The position numbers and the translations under genes are program-made. Positions 28,741-38,822 of a stretch of 64,000 bases of DNA are shown one piece after another (the first letter of the stretch is position 1; each line of letters opens with the position of its first letter). Under the pieces are notes generated by a model. That model was not told the DNA's origin, did not search any database, and worked only from the letters and a program-made list of their open reading frames with translations. The stretch spans positions 493,387 to 557,386 of the forward strand of contig LSRX01000286.1 in the NCBI GenBank assembly GCA_001939145.1, given 5' to 3'. This stretch comes from Symbiodinium microadriaticum (lineage: Eukaryota; Sar; Dinophyceae; Suessiales; Symbiodiniaceae).

Positions 28741-28895
28741 AAGAGCCCTTCGAGGAACCCTCAGAGTCTTCAAGAGCCCTTAGCAGAGCCCGTAACAGAG
28801 CCCTTTAAAGAGTCCTTAGAGAAGCCCTTAGAGGAGCCCTGAGAAGAGCCTTTAAAGGAGCCCTTAAAGGAATTCTGAAAGGAGTTCTTAAAGGA
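28741..28895. repeat. Tandem repeat of about 15 bp (GAGCCCTTAAAGG unit)
   Basis: Nine or ten degenerate units such as GAGCCCTTAGAGGA and GAGCCTTTAAAGGA. The same unit occurs singly or in pairs at about 29855, 33115-33175, 38210 and 52005-52040. Confidence 0.8.
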
Positions 28896-29420
28896 GCCAC
28901 AAGGTATCTCGGCTCCTATAGTGAGCCGCCCTTGGCGTTCTGACGCTTCCTGAACCTTTGCACATCTCTTAAAGGGCCCACGTCGACATCAGCCAAGCCT
29001 TAATCCCTAGAGCTTGTTTTTTTGGTTTTAGGGCCGATTGAGGGTGTTAGGCTTTCAGGTTTGAGGCCCTCTGCAATTTAGCTGCCCTGCGACGAGGGTT
29101 CGATCCAACCTAAGCCTCTCAAGCCCAGGCTGTCGGCAGAGTGCTCGACCGAAGTGCGACAGCACCACTCTCGATAGGTCAAAGTAATGTGCGGTCGGAG
29201 CAGTTAGTAGGACAGAATAGCATGCCATCGTATGCCCAAGGCCCTAAACTCTAGACCCTAAACCCTAACCCTGGCACTCCGAAGCCTAAACCCAATTTTG
29301 GACCCCCCCGTGTGCTTGCAGCATGAGGTGACACATCCGGACCTTGCACTGAAACCTTTCGACCGGATCGAGGCGTTGCGCAGCTTTAGTTCATTCTAAG
29401 GTCGATCAGCCCAAGCTCTA
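28896..29420. other. Non-coding spacer
   Basis: CCCTAAA heptamers at 29240-29275; no gene. A GGTTCGATCC box at 29098-29107 is not part of a tRNA that I can fold. Confidence 0.5.
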
Positions 29421-29509
29421 CCCATAGGCCCCTAAGTAGTTCCTCTTTGTGGTTCATATTTAGAATCCTTTAAGGTAATCCCAAAAGGAACTACTTAGGG
29501 GCCTATGGG
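29421..29509. mobile_element. Palindromic element PAL-B4
   Basis: TA|CCCATAGGCCCCTAAGTAG at the left and CTACTTAGGGGCCTATGGG at the right, with the right TA replaced by TG. Its outer arms match PAL-B2 almost exactly. Confidence 0.85.
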
Positions 29510-29702
29510 TGCAAGCATGGTTTTGGGGTTTAGAAGTTTACGGCCGCTTGATCCTAAATGCTTTAGGTTCCAGGTTCTGTGCAATGTGTTTTTGGTTCCT
29601 GTCGTATTGCAGCTTTCAGAAGCGCACAACGGAGGCACTCTGCTTCAGTTGAACGTGGTATACTCTCGAATATGTCCTAAACCCTAACCCCCCAACCACA
29701 GA

Positions 29703-29827
29703 CTTGGAAGATCATGGGACTTAGTAAGAAAGGATTCAATTAGCTTAATTAATTGGGGTTCTACGTATTCAGAAGTATAGTTATCTTAGTTATATCTTAA
29801 GTTCCATGATCATCATGACCCTTCAAG
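29703..29827. mobile_element. Palindromic element PAL-D2
   Basis: CTTGGAAGATCATGGGACTT at the left; AAGTTCCATGATCATCATG and CTTCAAG|TA at the right. The centre is AT-rich (TAATTAATTGG). Confidence 0.75.
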
Positions 29828-30120
29828 TAGTAGACCTAAACCGCTACACCCTTAAAGGAACCCTGTTACATAGAACCCTCTAGTAACTATAGTACCTTCG
29901 ACCCCTTTGCCCGAACTCGAAAAGGCGCCCTATTCTGATCACTAAGGTGCCTATCCCCTAAACCCGCAACCCTAAGACTTAAACCCAAAGCCTTAAACCC
30001 TAAGCCCTAAACCCAGGGCCCCTGAAATGAAGCGAGCCAAGCTTTGAGCCGGAGGCAGTCAACGGCATGTCTGACGATCTCAGCAAGGTCCTGCTTGGCT
30101 GGTTTGCGGGGGTGGGGGTT
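29828..30120. other. Spacer with CCCTAAA run
   Basis: CCCTAAA/CCTTAAA heptamers at 29955-30015; otherwise nothing. Confidence 0.5.
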
Positions 30121-30300
30121 TCGGGTTTAGTCTGCGGTTTAGGGTTTAGGGCCCTGCAGTTTAGGGTTTAGGGGGGTTTAGGGTTTATAGTTTAGGTGGT
30201 TTCGGGTTTAGGGTTTAGGTGGTTTCGGGTTTAGGGTTTAGGAGGTTTCGGGTTTAGGGTCTGGGGTTTGGGGTTTCGGGTTTAGCTTTCGGGTTACGGT
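30121..30300 (+). repeat. TTTAGGG cluster with 30 bp higher-order unit
   Basis: Repeats of GGTTTCGGGTTTAGGGTTTA give three tandem units at about 30195-30265 inside a longer heptamer run. Confidence 0.85.
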
Positions 30301-30840
30301 AAGGGGTGGGGGAGGCAGCTTTAGTCGGCTTCTTCGTTCTCCACTACCAGACTGTCCATTCCCTCTGGTTCAGAGGCCTAGAAGTTTTTCAGGTAGTGGG
30401 GAAACAAGTACGGCGATGGGCTTTTAGGTCAATTTAGGGCTTGGGCCGCGTGGTTCGTGATTGAGGGGTTGCGGTGCTGATAGTTCTGAGTTTAGGATCT
30501 ACCTTAAGTTGATTTGTGTGGGGGCTGGTTCAGGGTTTAAGGTTTCAGGGTAGTTTTAGTTATGGTTTGGGCCTTTGTTTCCTGGGTAGCAGCACTGTAT
30601 TAAGCTTCAGGGTTTCGGGTTTAGGACCCTCAACCCTATAGCCCTCAACTCCCAAACACGAAACCTTATAGTTTGCCTCACACTACGGGCCCGAAAGGGC
30701 GAGTGGGCAGGCGAAAAGTCCGCCAACGTAGGTTCAACAACTTATAGATCCCCTATAGAACCTCTCCCTTAGGCTCTAAGGACTCCTATTTTATGGCTTT
30801 TGGGCCCAAAGACCATACAAGGCTTTTGGGCTAAACCCTA
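30301..30840. other. Non-coding spacer
   Basis: Single heptamers at 30530-30560 and 30605-30625; no gene seen. Confidence 0.5.
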
Positions 30841-30842
30841 AA

Positions 30843-30950
30843 TTTCACCGTGCTGACCAGGCCATGGCAGAGGCGTTCGAAAATCCGAAGCTTGGCCATG
30901 CGGCTGCAAACCTGGCTTACTTTTTCGGTGGGCTCCGCCCTAAGCCCTAA
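30843..30950 (+). other. Possible exon fragment (35 codons)
   Basis: A GC-rich open segment reads AMAEAFENPKLGHAAANLAY then FFGGLR, with balanced amino-acid use unlike surrounding translated repeats. CCCTAAA-type DNA lies on both sides. A possible acceptor (GACCAG) is at about 30855-30860. No family recognised. It could be a stranded exon or mis-joined fragment. Confidence 0.3.
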
Positions 30951-31551
30951 ACCCGATAAACCCCTAAACTCTAAACCCTGAACCCCTACACCCACAACCC
31001 TAAACCGAAACTCCCCAGGCTCTGTGGCTTGTGAAGCTTCCGAGCCTGTTTCGGATGAGGCTTTTTGGGGCGACTTTCTAAGATTTAGGGTTGTTACTTC
31101 ATGTACCAGGGCCTGACTAATTGCGAATACTGCGCCTTAGGGTTCCGTCTGAGAATCATGGCATAACATGCCCGAATACCCTATTCTAGCTATCAAGGCG
31201 CTTCCATTTGAGAAAGCTAGTGGTGTTGTTTGCCCCTAAACCCTAAACCCTATTCCGTCGTGGTGTCGTTGCTAACACCTTCATTCGTCCCTTTGAAACC
31301 CTCAGAGTTTGATGTCGAGCTTGGAGCAACTAAATAGTATGGTAGTCTAGGTAGCCTTCAGCTTTTTCGGGGTGCTAAAATCTTACATAATAGGGTGGGT
31401 AGCCTTTAGTTCTTTTGGGGATAGGATTCTAGTGTCAAAAGTTAATTAAGTCTGACAAGTAAGATTTTGTACGAACGTATTCTGTTAGCCCCCAGTATTA
31501 CAGACATAGTGCAAGGTACCCCCACACCGTATTGTAATCATGAAGGCCTGA
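30951..31551. other. Non-coding spacer
   Basis: CCCTAAA at 30955-31010 and PAL-O-like 'tagcctttagtt' pieces at 31337-31440. No gene seen. Confidence 0.5.
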
Positions 31552-31652
31552 GTAGTTCTCTAAATTAGGGTCCAATTTTAAGTCCCCCAAAATAGTACAG
31601 CACCCTTGCACAAGGGAGTCTAACAGGGACCCTAGTTTAGAGAAGTACACCC
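31552..31652. mobile_element. Palindromic element PAL-E3
   Basis: GTAGTTCTCTAAATTAGGGT at the left, ACCCTAGTTTAGAGAAGTAC at the right, 'acagcacccttgc' in the middle. Confidence 0.85.
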
Positions 31653-31709
31653 ATACGTCGTCCGGGGTCAAGGTCCGCAGTGGCCGACTGTGGTCTTCAG
31701 TTGAAAGTA

Positions 31710-31850
31710 AACCCTAAACCCCAAAACCCTAAGACTTCCCTAAACCCTAAACCCTAAACCCAAAACCCTAAACCCCAAAACCCTAAGACTTCCCTAAACC
31801 CTAAACCCTGAACCCCAAAACCCTAAACCCCAAATCTTTAAGACTTGAAA
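31710..31850 (-). repeat. CCCTAAA cluster with duplicated 60 bp segment
   Basis: CCCTAAACCCCAAAACCCTAAGACTTCC-type phrase occurs twice in succession (about 31707-31740 and 31768-31800), so the cluster has expanded by segment duplication. Confidence 0.85.
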
Positions 31851-31852
31851 GG

Positions 31853-32178
31853 TTTAGGGCGGAGCTTCTGAGCTCGACCGCGTTACGGAAAGACGCGGAG
31901 ATCCCGATGCCCGACCCAGGTTTTAGGGTTCCTGGTTTTGGGTTTTGGGGTTTAGGGTTTAGTCATGGTGCTTCTGAAAGATGATGATGATGATGATGAT
32001 GGTTTTGATATCCATCGTCATCAGAAGCTGCATGAGCCTTAATAAAGTGCAGGTGCACAGGAAACGAGATTATATCGATGTTGATCTCTACTCTCAAGCT
32101 GAGGGTGGTTACCAGCCGTGACATCAAGCCCAACCCTATTCCCCGCCACAAAAAAAACTAAACTCCAATCCCTGAGCC
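31853..32178. other. Spacer with GAT microsatellite
   Basis: TTTAGGG at 31918-31962 and (GAT)n at 31980-32002. A 62-codon minus frame is partly microsatellite. No gene. Confidence 0.55.
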
Positions 32179-32370
32179 CTAAGCCCATACCCCCTAAACC
32201 CTCAACTCCAAACTCCAAACCTTGACCTCAACCCTACACACCAAACCCTGAATCCTCCCAACACCAATGCCCATACACCCCCAAACCCTAAACCCCCGGT
32301 AGCCCCTCAACCCTAAAGCCGCCAAACCCTCAACCCTAAACCCATACCCCCTGAACCCTAAAACTCCAAA
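32179..32370 (-). repeat. Degenerate CCCTAAA/CCCTCAA cluster
   Basis: Loose heptamers with many variants (CCCTCAAC, CCCTGAA, CCAAACC), more decayed than most clusters here. Confidence 0.75.
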
Positions 32371-32880
32371 CCCTACAGACCACCACAAGGAAGAGCCACT
32401 CGAAGCCCCCCAGATCAAGATGGCGATCCGCCTGTTGTCCAGCGCTCCTTTTTCAAGAGTCCCCAACATCGGGTTAGGGTTTACCCTGCTTAGGGCATCA
32501 TCGGGCTTAGTAGCTAGGGCGGGTTTATTGGGTTCACGAAGCCTCTGAATTGTCTTGCTCGTCTAGGTATCGCCTCGCTGCGCATTTGCCGTCCCAAAGT
32601 TCTCGATGTCCTGATCGCGCCACCTGCTCTTGATGACAAGAGTGATTTTTGTGTGTTTGAGGTGCAAAAATTTTATTATGATCAAGAGGATGGCTTTCTT
32701 ACGGTTGAGAGTTCGGCGCTTAGACCCCTAAGCCATAAACCCTAAACCCTCATGGTATGTTCAAATTCAGGACTCCTAAGTTTAGACCATAAACCCTAAA
32801 CCCCCAAGGGTATGCTTCAAACTCAGGACTCCGGTTCAGAAGACACCTAAGCTTAATCCTGAAGCCTAGACTCCCAGACT
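32371..32880. other. Non-coding spacer
   Basis: Two copies of a segment containing 'accataaaccctaaacccyc...gtatgyttcaaaytcaggact' (about 32728-32775 and 32787-32832) form a short local duplication. No gene seen. Confidence 0.5.
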
Positions 32881-32888
32881 CTGCATGA

Positions 32889-33073
32889 GTAGTTCTCTAA
32901 GCTAGGGTACCCTTTTAGGGTTCTTTAAAGGGATCTATAAGGGTTTCTATGGAGTTTCTAGAAGGGTACTGTTTGGGTAGTTCTCTAAACCAGGGTCCCT
33001 TTTTAAGGCCCTTTTTTGTGAGGGTGCTGTAGTTTTGTGGGGATCCAACAGGGACCGTAATGTAGAGAACTAC
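32889..33073. mobile_element. Composite PAL-E4/E5 with flanking direct repeat
   Basis: A left half element (32889-32933, GTAGTTCTCTAAGCTAGGG) is followed by a full one (32974-33073, arms GTAGTTCTCTAAACCAGGG and TGTAGAGAACTAC). CTGCATGAG occurs at both outer edges (32881-32889 and 33074-33082), so the pair may have inserted as one unit. Confidence 0.75.
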
Positions 33074-33257
33074 CTGCATGAGCCTTTCTGAAGTCGTGGA
33101 TGCCTCCTATACACCCTTTAAAGGAACCCTGATAGATTTTTAAAGGAGCCCTTATAGATCCCTTAAATGAACTCGTTGTATAGACCCTACATAGTAGAGC
33201 TTGTTCTCTACGTACCTACCTACTGTTGGATCGAAGTATATACTATATCCCAAAGGG

Positions 33258-33367
33258 CCCTAGATACCGTTATGGGGGATACTTGCCCAAGCTATAATCG
33301 TATTTCCTACTATAGAAACCCTACATTCTACTATATAGGTACTTAGGACCAATTGGGTATGGGTGCA
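33258..33367. mobile_element. Palindromic element PAL-N1
   Basis: TA|TCCCAAAGGGCCCTAGATACC at the left edge pairs with GGTACTTAGGACCAATTGGG|TA. The inside contains TTCCTACTATAGAAACC. A reverse-orientation relative is at 49658-49734 and a half copy at about 62780-62845. Confidence 0.6.
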
Positions 33368-34242
33368 TGGGCCCCTAGGTTGAGTCTTGCCGCAGGGTGT
33401 TGGCTATAAGGGTTTAAGGGTTTAGGTGTTGAGGGTTTAGGGTTGAGGGTTTAGGGTTTACCGAAAAAGGGTTCTCCACATGCTCTACTTCTGTTGTGTT
33501 ACAGAGAATGTCTTGGAGCTATTTTCTTCTATGTTGGATCCAACTGATGAAGGTTCCTGGGTGCCCGTACGTAGGATTGGAGTTAGAGCATTCCGGCTAG
33601 AAGCTAGAGTTTAGGGAGTGTGCTCAGGTTAATGGTTCATGGGCTTGAAAGTACAACGGTTGCCTTTGCAGGAACTACATGTATAGCGACAGGTATTAAA
33701 GGTTACTTGGCATCTAAGGCCTAAACCCTAAACCAGTCGTAGCTGCCTATGACTCTATGACCCGTCGACTAAGGTGTGGGTGCAAGGTTGGCATGTTAGG
33801 CTTTCCGAAAACAGGGGATCGGTTGTCTTTTGGTTTAGGGTTCAGGGTTTTAGGGCTTAGGGTTTTAGGGTTTAGGGTTTAGGGGGTTTTTGGAGTCTAT
33901 CTGTAGTATCTGTAGCCCCAAACAAACGATCGATAGCTTGTGTGGTGCCTCGGTTGCCATCAATCCGCCCGTCCAGCACAGTCCCTTGACGTACTAGGCC
34001 GCTGATATGCTTGCACTAATACTCACGTTACTGAGAAAAAACATTCATGGTTACGGATTCGCTGTGCAGCAGACTGGAAGCCCTAAACCCTATAATTAGA
34101 CCCTAAACCCTGGGCCCTAAACTCTAGACCCTAAGACCTAAACTCTAGACCATTCACGTACACTTCGGAAGGGTGTGTGTGTGTGTGTGCGCGTGTGCTT
34201 AGTCGTCTTCTCGACTGTTGAGGGTTGCGTAGCGAGATGTGG
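33368..34242. other. Spacer with heptamers and GT microsatellite
   Basis: TTTAGGG at 33405-33465 and 33830-33885, CCCTAAA at 34080-34150, and (GT)n at 34172-34198. No gene. Confidence 0.6.
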
Positions 34243-34342
34243 GGGTTTCCGAAAATAGGGGACCCTAATATAGCACCCTAAATAGTAGGATCCTTATTAT
34301 ACGGACCCCAAAATAAGGTACCCTAATTTTGGGAAAGTCCCA
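34243..34342. mobile_element. Palindromic element PAL-J1
   Basis: TTTCCGAAAATAGGGGACCC at the left and GGTACCCTAATTTTGGGAAA at the right, with 'tccttattatacgga' central. PAL-J2 (51657) is the same element in the other orientation. Confidence 0.75.
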
Positions 34343-34779
34343 TGTACTGTGGATGTTTACCCAAAGGGCCCTAAAGACCTACAGTAGAAGCTCAACACCT
34401 GGAAACCCAATAGCCTCAATCCCTAATTAAGAGTATTGTGTAAGCGATCCCAGCACTACTTGTCCTTGCTCCGGTTTCCAATTTTTTGTGGTTTACCATA
34501 TATCGTAGAATGTTGGCTTTCTATAGCAGGAAATACTACTAAGATTCGTACTGTGTTTCTATACGGTTTCGCGTATTGGGGTTAGGGTTTAGGGGTTAAG
34601 GATTAAGGTCCGGTGCTGAAAGGGATTGTTGGGTTCAGGGTTTAGGGGTTCGGGTTTAGGGTAGTCATAAGTATGGGTGAAGTTGTTGTGGTTGGCTAGA
34701 TGTCTAGCTACCCTGATCAAGACCTTGCTTACTGAGTTCCTTGATTTTTCACCCACTAAACCCTAAACCTTACCCCTAA

Positions 34780-36025
34780 ACGTGAAACTGCCCTCCGGGG
34801 CATTGGTTCCACGTTTCTTTGCAGTTGCGATTCAGCCTCTGATTGCTTTTCCAAATGTTCGGCCAGTAGATGTTCTTCACTCCCACCAGGCTAAACGCAC
34901 TCATGTAGGAAAGGCATTTCCAGTTACTGAGTCGGGCGGGGCAGCCTGTTTAACCTCTTCTGTCTGTTGGATTGACTATGTCTACAAGATTGCACAAACA
35001 CATACTTCATGCTTAGGATCTGCATTCGTCAAGATGACGGCAGTGCACATGAGCTGGTGGCATCAGCAGGGAAGCGGAATGCTTTAAGCAATTTTGCCGT
35101 AAGGAAGAAATATGTTGAAGCGTTACAGGTTTAGGCCAGCACGGACGTTTTTGCTCTGGACCACCTGTATCAGGCGAACTACATCGATGTTTGAGTCCCG
35201 GGGTACTTGCAGGGCACACAGGGTGTCCAATCGAACGGCGTGTTGCGGTGGTCTATATATAAGGTTGGTCCGGGTGTGAAACAGTTTTTGTTGCTCAGCG
35301 CTTTGTTGTGCGAGCATCTTTCGAATTCATTCGAAATAGTCGGAAATCAGCCTCGAAGTGCATAGAAGCTCGACGCGGTTCCCTTAGAGGATCGGCCCAA
35401 AATGCAAACGGTTGTGTGGATCTCGTAGGCGCGTGAATGATAGATGCGCTTTCAGACAACAAGTACTGCTGCTGGTATTTGGATGAGTGGTATGACCAGC
35501 AAACCCTAAATCTTAAACTTCAACCAATATACCCCAAACTATCAACCCAAACCCTGAAATTGTACAAAAACCAAGTCATCGGCTGAGGAAAAAGGGCGAG
35601 CCGCTTGGGGTGAAATTAAATTTCACCGCATCATCCGCCGGGCCGGGGCCTCGGCGCCACAGGCTTTAGGGTTTGCGGTTTAGGCTTCAAGGTTCAGGAT
35701 ATTTGAAGGGGTTCGGTTGTTTGAAAGCCACATGTGAACCTCTGGACTTGCCTCGCTCTTCTGCGATGAGGGCTAATTAAGCCTGTCGTGATGCTGGGCT
35801 GCTGCTAAGGAATTTGTTTTAAGTTACCACAATGGAGAAAAATACTGTAGTAATTACTATGTGTTCCCTACTACGGTATGTTAAAGCAACAGTCCTCAGC
35901 AGCAACCCAGTCTCAGGATAGGAGATTCTTCGATGGTAAGGTCTTGCGGGCTTTAGACCTGTTGGTGCGTTCTGCTGTTGCAGCAATTTTTGCTCGCATT
36001 CCTGTGCATTTATCCCATCCCAGCC
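34780..36025. other. Repeat-free DNA upstream of the transporter
   Basis: Few heptamers and no palindromes for more than a kilobase. It probably holds the 5' region of the transporter gene; an unrecognised upstream exon is possible. CTGTTGCAG at 35975-35983 looks like a splice acceptor. The 101-codon frame at 34782-35087 has no recognisable domain. Confidence 0.45.
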
Positions 36026-37387
36026 ATGGTGCACATCCTTAGCGCAGTTGCTACCGGCATCGGCTTGTTGACCGACAAGTACATGCTCGGAGCGACGAAC
36101 TTCGTTGAGCATTATGCACTTGAGTTTCATGCGACTGACTCTCAGAAGGATTTTGTGAAAGCTGCCATGTACGCAGGATGCATGTTAGGCATGATTGTCA
36201 TGGGTCCGGCCTCGGACTACATTGGACGACGCTTGGGTCTCATACTCTGCTCCGTTATCACGTTTCTTGGTGCTCTGCTTTCTGCCCTGGCCTGGAGCGA
36301 GAACGCCCTTATTGCGGCTCGCATCATCACCGGAGTCGGCATGGGTGGCGAATATCCGCTTGCCTCCGCACATTCCGCAGAGTCTTCCGAAAAGACGAGC
36401 GATGGTGCTCGAAACATTGCCCTGCTGTACCTCTTCGGAAGCGGCTTCGGCCAGGCATTGTGCCCACTGGTAACTTACATCATGGAGGTGTCCGGCGTTC
36501 CTCACGAGTTGCTTTGGCGATGGATTTTTGGAGTCGGCGTCATCCTTTCAGCTTGTGGCCTGGTCTTGCGATACCTAACCACACAGAACAGCCAAGAGTT
36601 CGTGGAAAGCAAGAAGGCAGAACGGAAGCATCACGACAGCATGTGGACCATTCTGTCACCTTACTGGCGCGCACTTCTCGGCACCGCCGGGTGCTGGTTC
36701 CTCTTTGATATCGTCGAGTACGGCCTGAAGCAGAACGATGCAGCAATCTTCAGTGAGAATGCCTCTTCCAGTTATGCCGAGAGCATCCTTCAGGTTCTGT
36801 GGAGCCGCCTCCTCGTGATCCCATCGCTGATTTTCGCACCCTGGTTTTTGACCAAAGTCTCCAGCAAACGGGTTCAGCTCATTGGTTTCATCGGATGTGG
36901 GGTGGCCAACCTGATCTTGGCAGTCGCCTACGAAGAGTTGCGGGAGTTCTCCACCCTCTTCTTCTTGTTCTACATCCTGCAGCTCTCTTTCCAGAGCCTT
37001 CCTGGGGTCACCACTATGGCAATCTCTGCAGAGATTTACCCGAGCATGGTCCGCGGGGCAGCCGCCGGCATCAGTGCAGCCTGCGGAAAGCTCGGAGCCA
37101 CGGTTGGTTCCTACTTCTTTTCCGAGCTGAAAAACCTAGGCGAAATCAGAGGAATCTTTTGGACCGTCTTCGTCACCTCAGCTTTGGCAATTTTGCTTAC
37201 AGCCCTCAGCACCCCCTACTACAACGGGAACACTCTGGACGAGGCTGACGAGCTGGCTATGAATGGAAAGCCGAGGCAGGCCGTGAAGATGCTCTATGGC
37301 GGTCCGATCGCGAACCAGGATCGGACGAAGGGTGCTGAATATGTGTCCGATGACTTGTCTGACGAGGCTGACGAGCAGAGCGCGTGA
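36026..37387 (+). CDS. Major-facilitator transporter, phosphate:H+ symporter type
   Basis: 453 codons from the first ATG; the same frame is open 69 bases further upstream without an ATG, so an N-terminal exon could be missing. About 12 hydrophobic segments. Residues 60-69 (GPASDYIGRR) are the MFS loop motif after helix 2. Residues 103-112 (GVGMGGEYPL) correspond to the GGDYPLSA signature of PHS phosphate transporters. Trp224, Asp228 and Tyr232 (WFLFDIVEY) keep the spacing of three phosphate-contacting residues of fungal PiPT. The SAEIYPSMVRGAAAGISAACGK region matches PHS helix 11, but the Asn expected before it is Gly. It likely moves phosphate or a related anion across a membrane with protons; another substrate is possible. 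No intron is visible. The C-terminus is acidic. Confidence 0.85.
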   Translation: MVHILSAVATGIGLLTDKYMLGATNFVEHYALEFHATDSQKDFVKAAMYAGCMLGMIVMGPASDYIGRRLGLILCSVITFLGALLSALAWSENALIAARIITGVGMGGEYPLASAHSAESSEKTSDGARNIALLYLFGSGFGQALCPLVTYIMEVSGVPHELLWRWIFGVGVILSACGLVLRYLTTQNSQEFVESKKAERKHHDSMWTILSPYWRALLGTAGCWFLFDIVEYGLKQNDAAIFSENASSSYAESILQVLWSRLLVIPSLIFAPWFLTKVSSKRVQLIGFIGCGVANLILAVAYEELREFSTLFFLFYILQLSFQSLPGVTTMAISAEIYPSMVRGAAAGISAACGKLGATVGSYFFSELKNLGEIRGIFWTVFVTSALAILLTALSTPYYNGNTLDEADELAMNGKPRQAVKMLYGGPIANQDRTKGAEYVSDDLSDEADEQSA

Positions 37388-38041
37388 AACTGAGCGCAGG
37401 GAGCCACAGGAATTTTAATTGGCAGGGGTGCTCCTGCTTTGCATAGCGACACGCTTTGCCTTTTGTTTTACTTCCCAAGCCGTCGGCACGATCAGTTCTG
37501 TGCCGCTGCCGGGTAAATTTTGGGCCTTGCAAAGGAGCAAGTGCTACAATAACAAGATGTTTGCAAATGCAGATGGTGGTCAGGCACGAGATGGTGTTAA
37601 ACCACTTCTCAAGCAGGGCCGGAACCTTGACATTTGACATGGCCACAACGGCCAGTGTGTGCAGATAGCACGGGATCATCCGCTGCATGCACTCAAAATG
37701 TTGGTGTAGCGAAGGATGTGGGCCCCTAGCATTTACTTCACGAGCTCTGCCGGGCTGGGGTGTGGACAATCTGATCATCATTTTGACATGTCTAGCAGGC
37801 CGTGGGATACTGATACAGGCCCCTATACCCTGAATCCCTAAAGCCCTAATCAGCGTATCGTGTCGTGTAGTTCGTGTAGATATAAGCCTCCCGTAGAGTT
37901 CCAGGGGTTCAGGTAATTATAATTAGCTTAAAGTTATGAGGTGGGTGGATTTACGCAGTGGGCGTGAACAAACAAACCAGCGGGAAGGCAACTAAAATTA
38001 GATGTGCATCGTAAGTCTTCCGAATCCCGCAACCCCAGCTA
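37388..38041. other. 3' flank of the transporter gene
   Basis: Low-repeat DNA for about 400 bases, then ordinary spacer. The minus-strand frame at 37257-37781 overlaps the transporter end and shows no domain. Confidence 0.5.
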
Positions 38042-38085
38042 CCCTGATCATCCCTTATCGATAAGATAAGGAATAACCATCAGGG
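38042..38085. repeat. 44-nt perfect-ended hairpin flanked by TA
   Basis: CCCTGAT ... ATCAGGG with inner CCTTATCGATAAG-type pairing, bordered by TA on each side. The right TA is also the left border of PAL-F3, so the two share one site. Confidence 0.7.
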
Positions 38086-38087
38086 TA

Positions 38088-38185
38088 CATGGTGCATATA
38101 GCATGTATGTTATTGGTCCGTAAAGTTCCCAAATAGGGACTAGGTTAAGGCCACAGTACATATACTGTATGTGCACATGGGCCCG
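38088..38185. mobile_element. Palindromic element PAL-F3
   Basis: CATGGTGCATATAGCATG at the left and GTGCACATGGGCCCG|TA at the right, with the family's AAAGTTCCCAAATAGGGACTA centre. Confidence 0.65.
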
Positions 38186-38822
38186 TAAACCTCAAACCGC
38201 AAAGCCCTTATAGAGCCTTTATAGAACCCGAATAGCAACCCCCATGTCAGCCCTAGTACAGGATGAGTAGGTAAAAGGAGGTCCCTTGAAGGGCACTCGG
38301 GAGGAAACTCGCGACGTTCAACCCCGCTTCTAGACGGTCAGACCCAAAAACTCTGCGGCTTAAAGGGGATCCGAACACTGCTTGAAACTCTCGAACCCAG
38401 AACTGCCTCAATATTGAATTCAAGATTCTACTTTAATGTATATTGAGGGTCCGTGTATAGCTCATGGTTGCACAACCCGTGAACTGCAGGCTGGTACATA
38501 AATCATACTGAGGATCAATTTAGGACCTAAGCTAGATTGCGTAATCGGCCGGGTGTGGAGCCTTCGGGAACCCATGGCGGAGCCCTTACCCGAAATCCTA
38601 AACCTTTCACCGTAAACCTTGCGCATTAGTTAAAGACTGAAGTCCCGGCCGTACCCTTGCACATGCAATCAGGATTCTCCTGCAGGAGGTCTATCCAGAA
38701 GGCACAAAGTCTTGGCTCGGAATTCCAGGTTTACCAGAGCTTGCCGTTTAGGGCTTGCAAGGGCTTCTAGGCTTTAAAGGGCTTGTAGGGCTTAGGGTTT
38801 AGGATGTGGTTTCAACAGGAGG
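38186..38822. other. Non-coding spacer
   Basis: GAGCCTTTATAG-type 15-mers at 38210-38235 and a few heptamers at 38745-38800. No gene. Confidence 0.5.

Noticed and set aside
29098-29107. tRNA B-box-like GGTTCGATCC
   Set aside because: The only A-box-like sequence is about 15 bases upstream, far too close for a tRNA.
35250-35262. TATA-like TATATATAAGG upstream of the transporter
   Set aside because: It lies more than 700 bases before the ATG, and dinoflagellate promoters generally lack a TATA box, so I cannot support it as a promoter.
36178-37781. Frames of 66-176 codons overlapping the transporter
   Set aside because: Shadows of the transporter gene in other frames, without domains.
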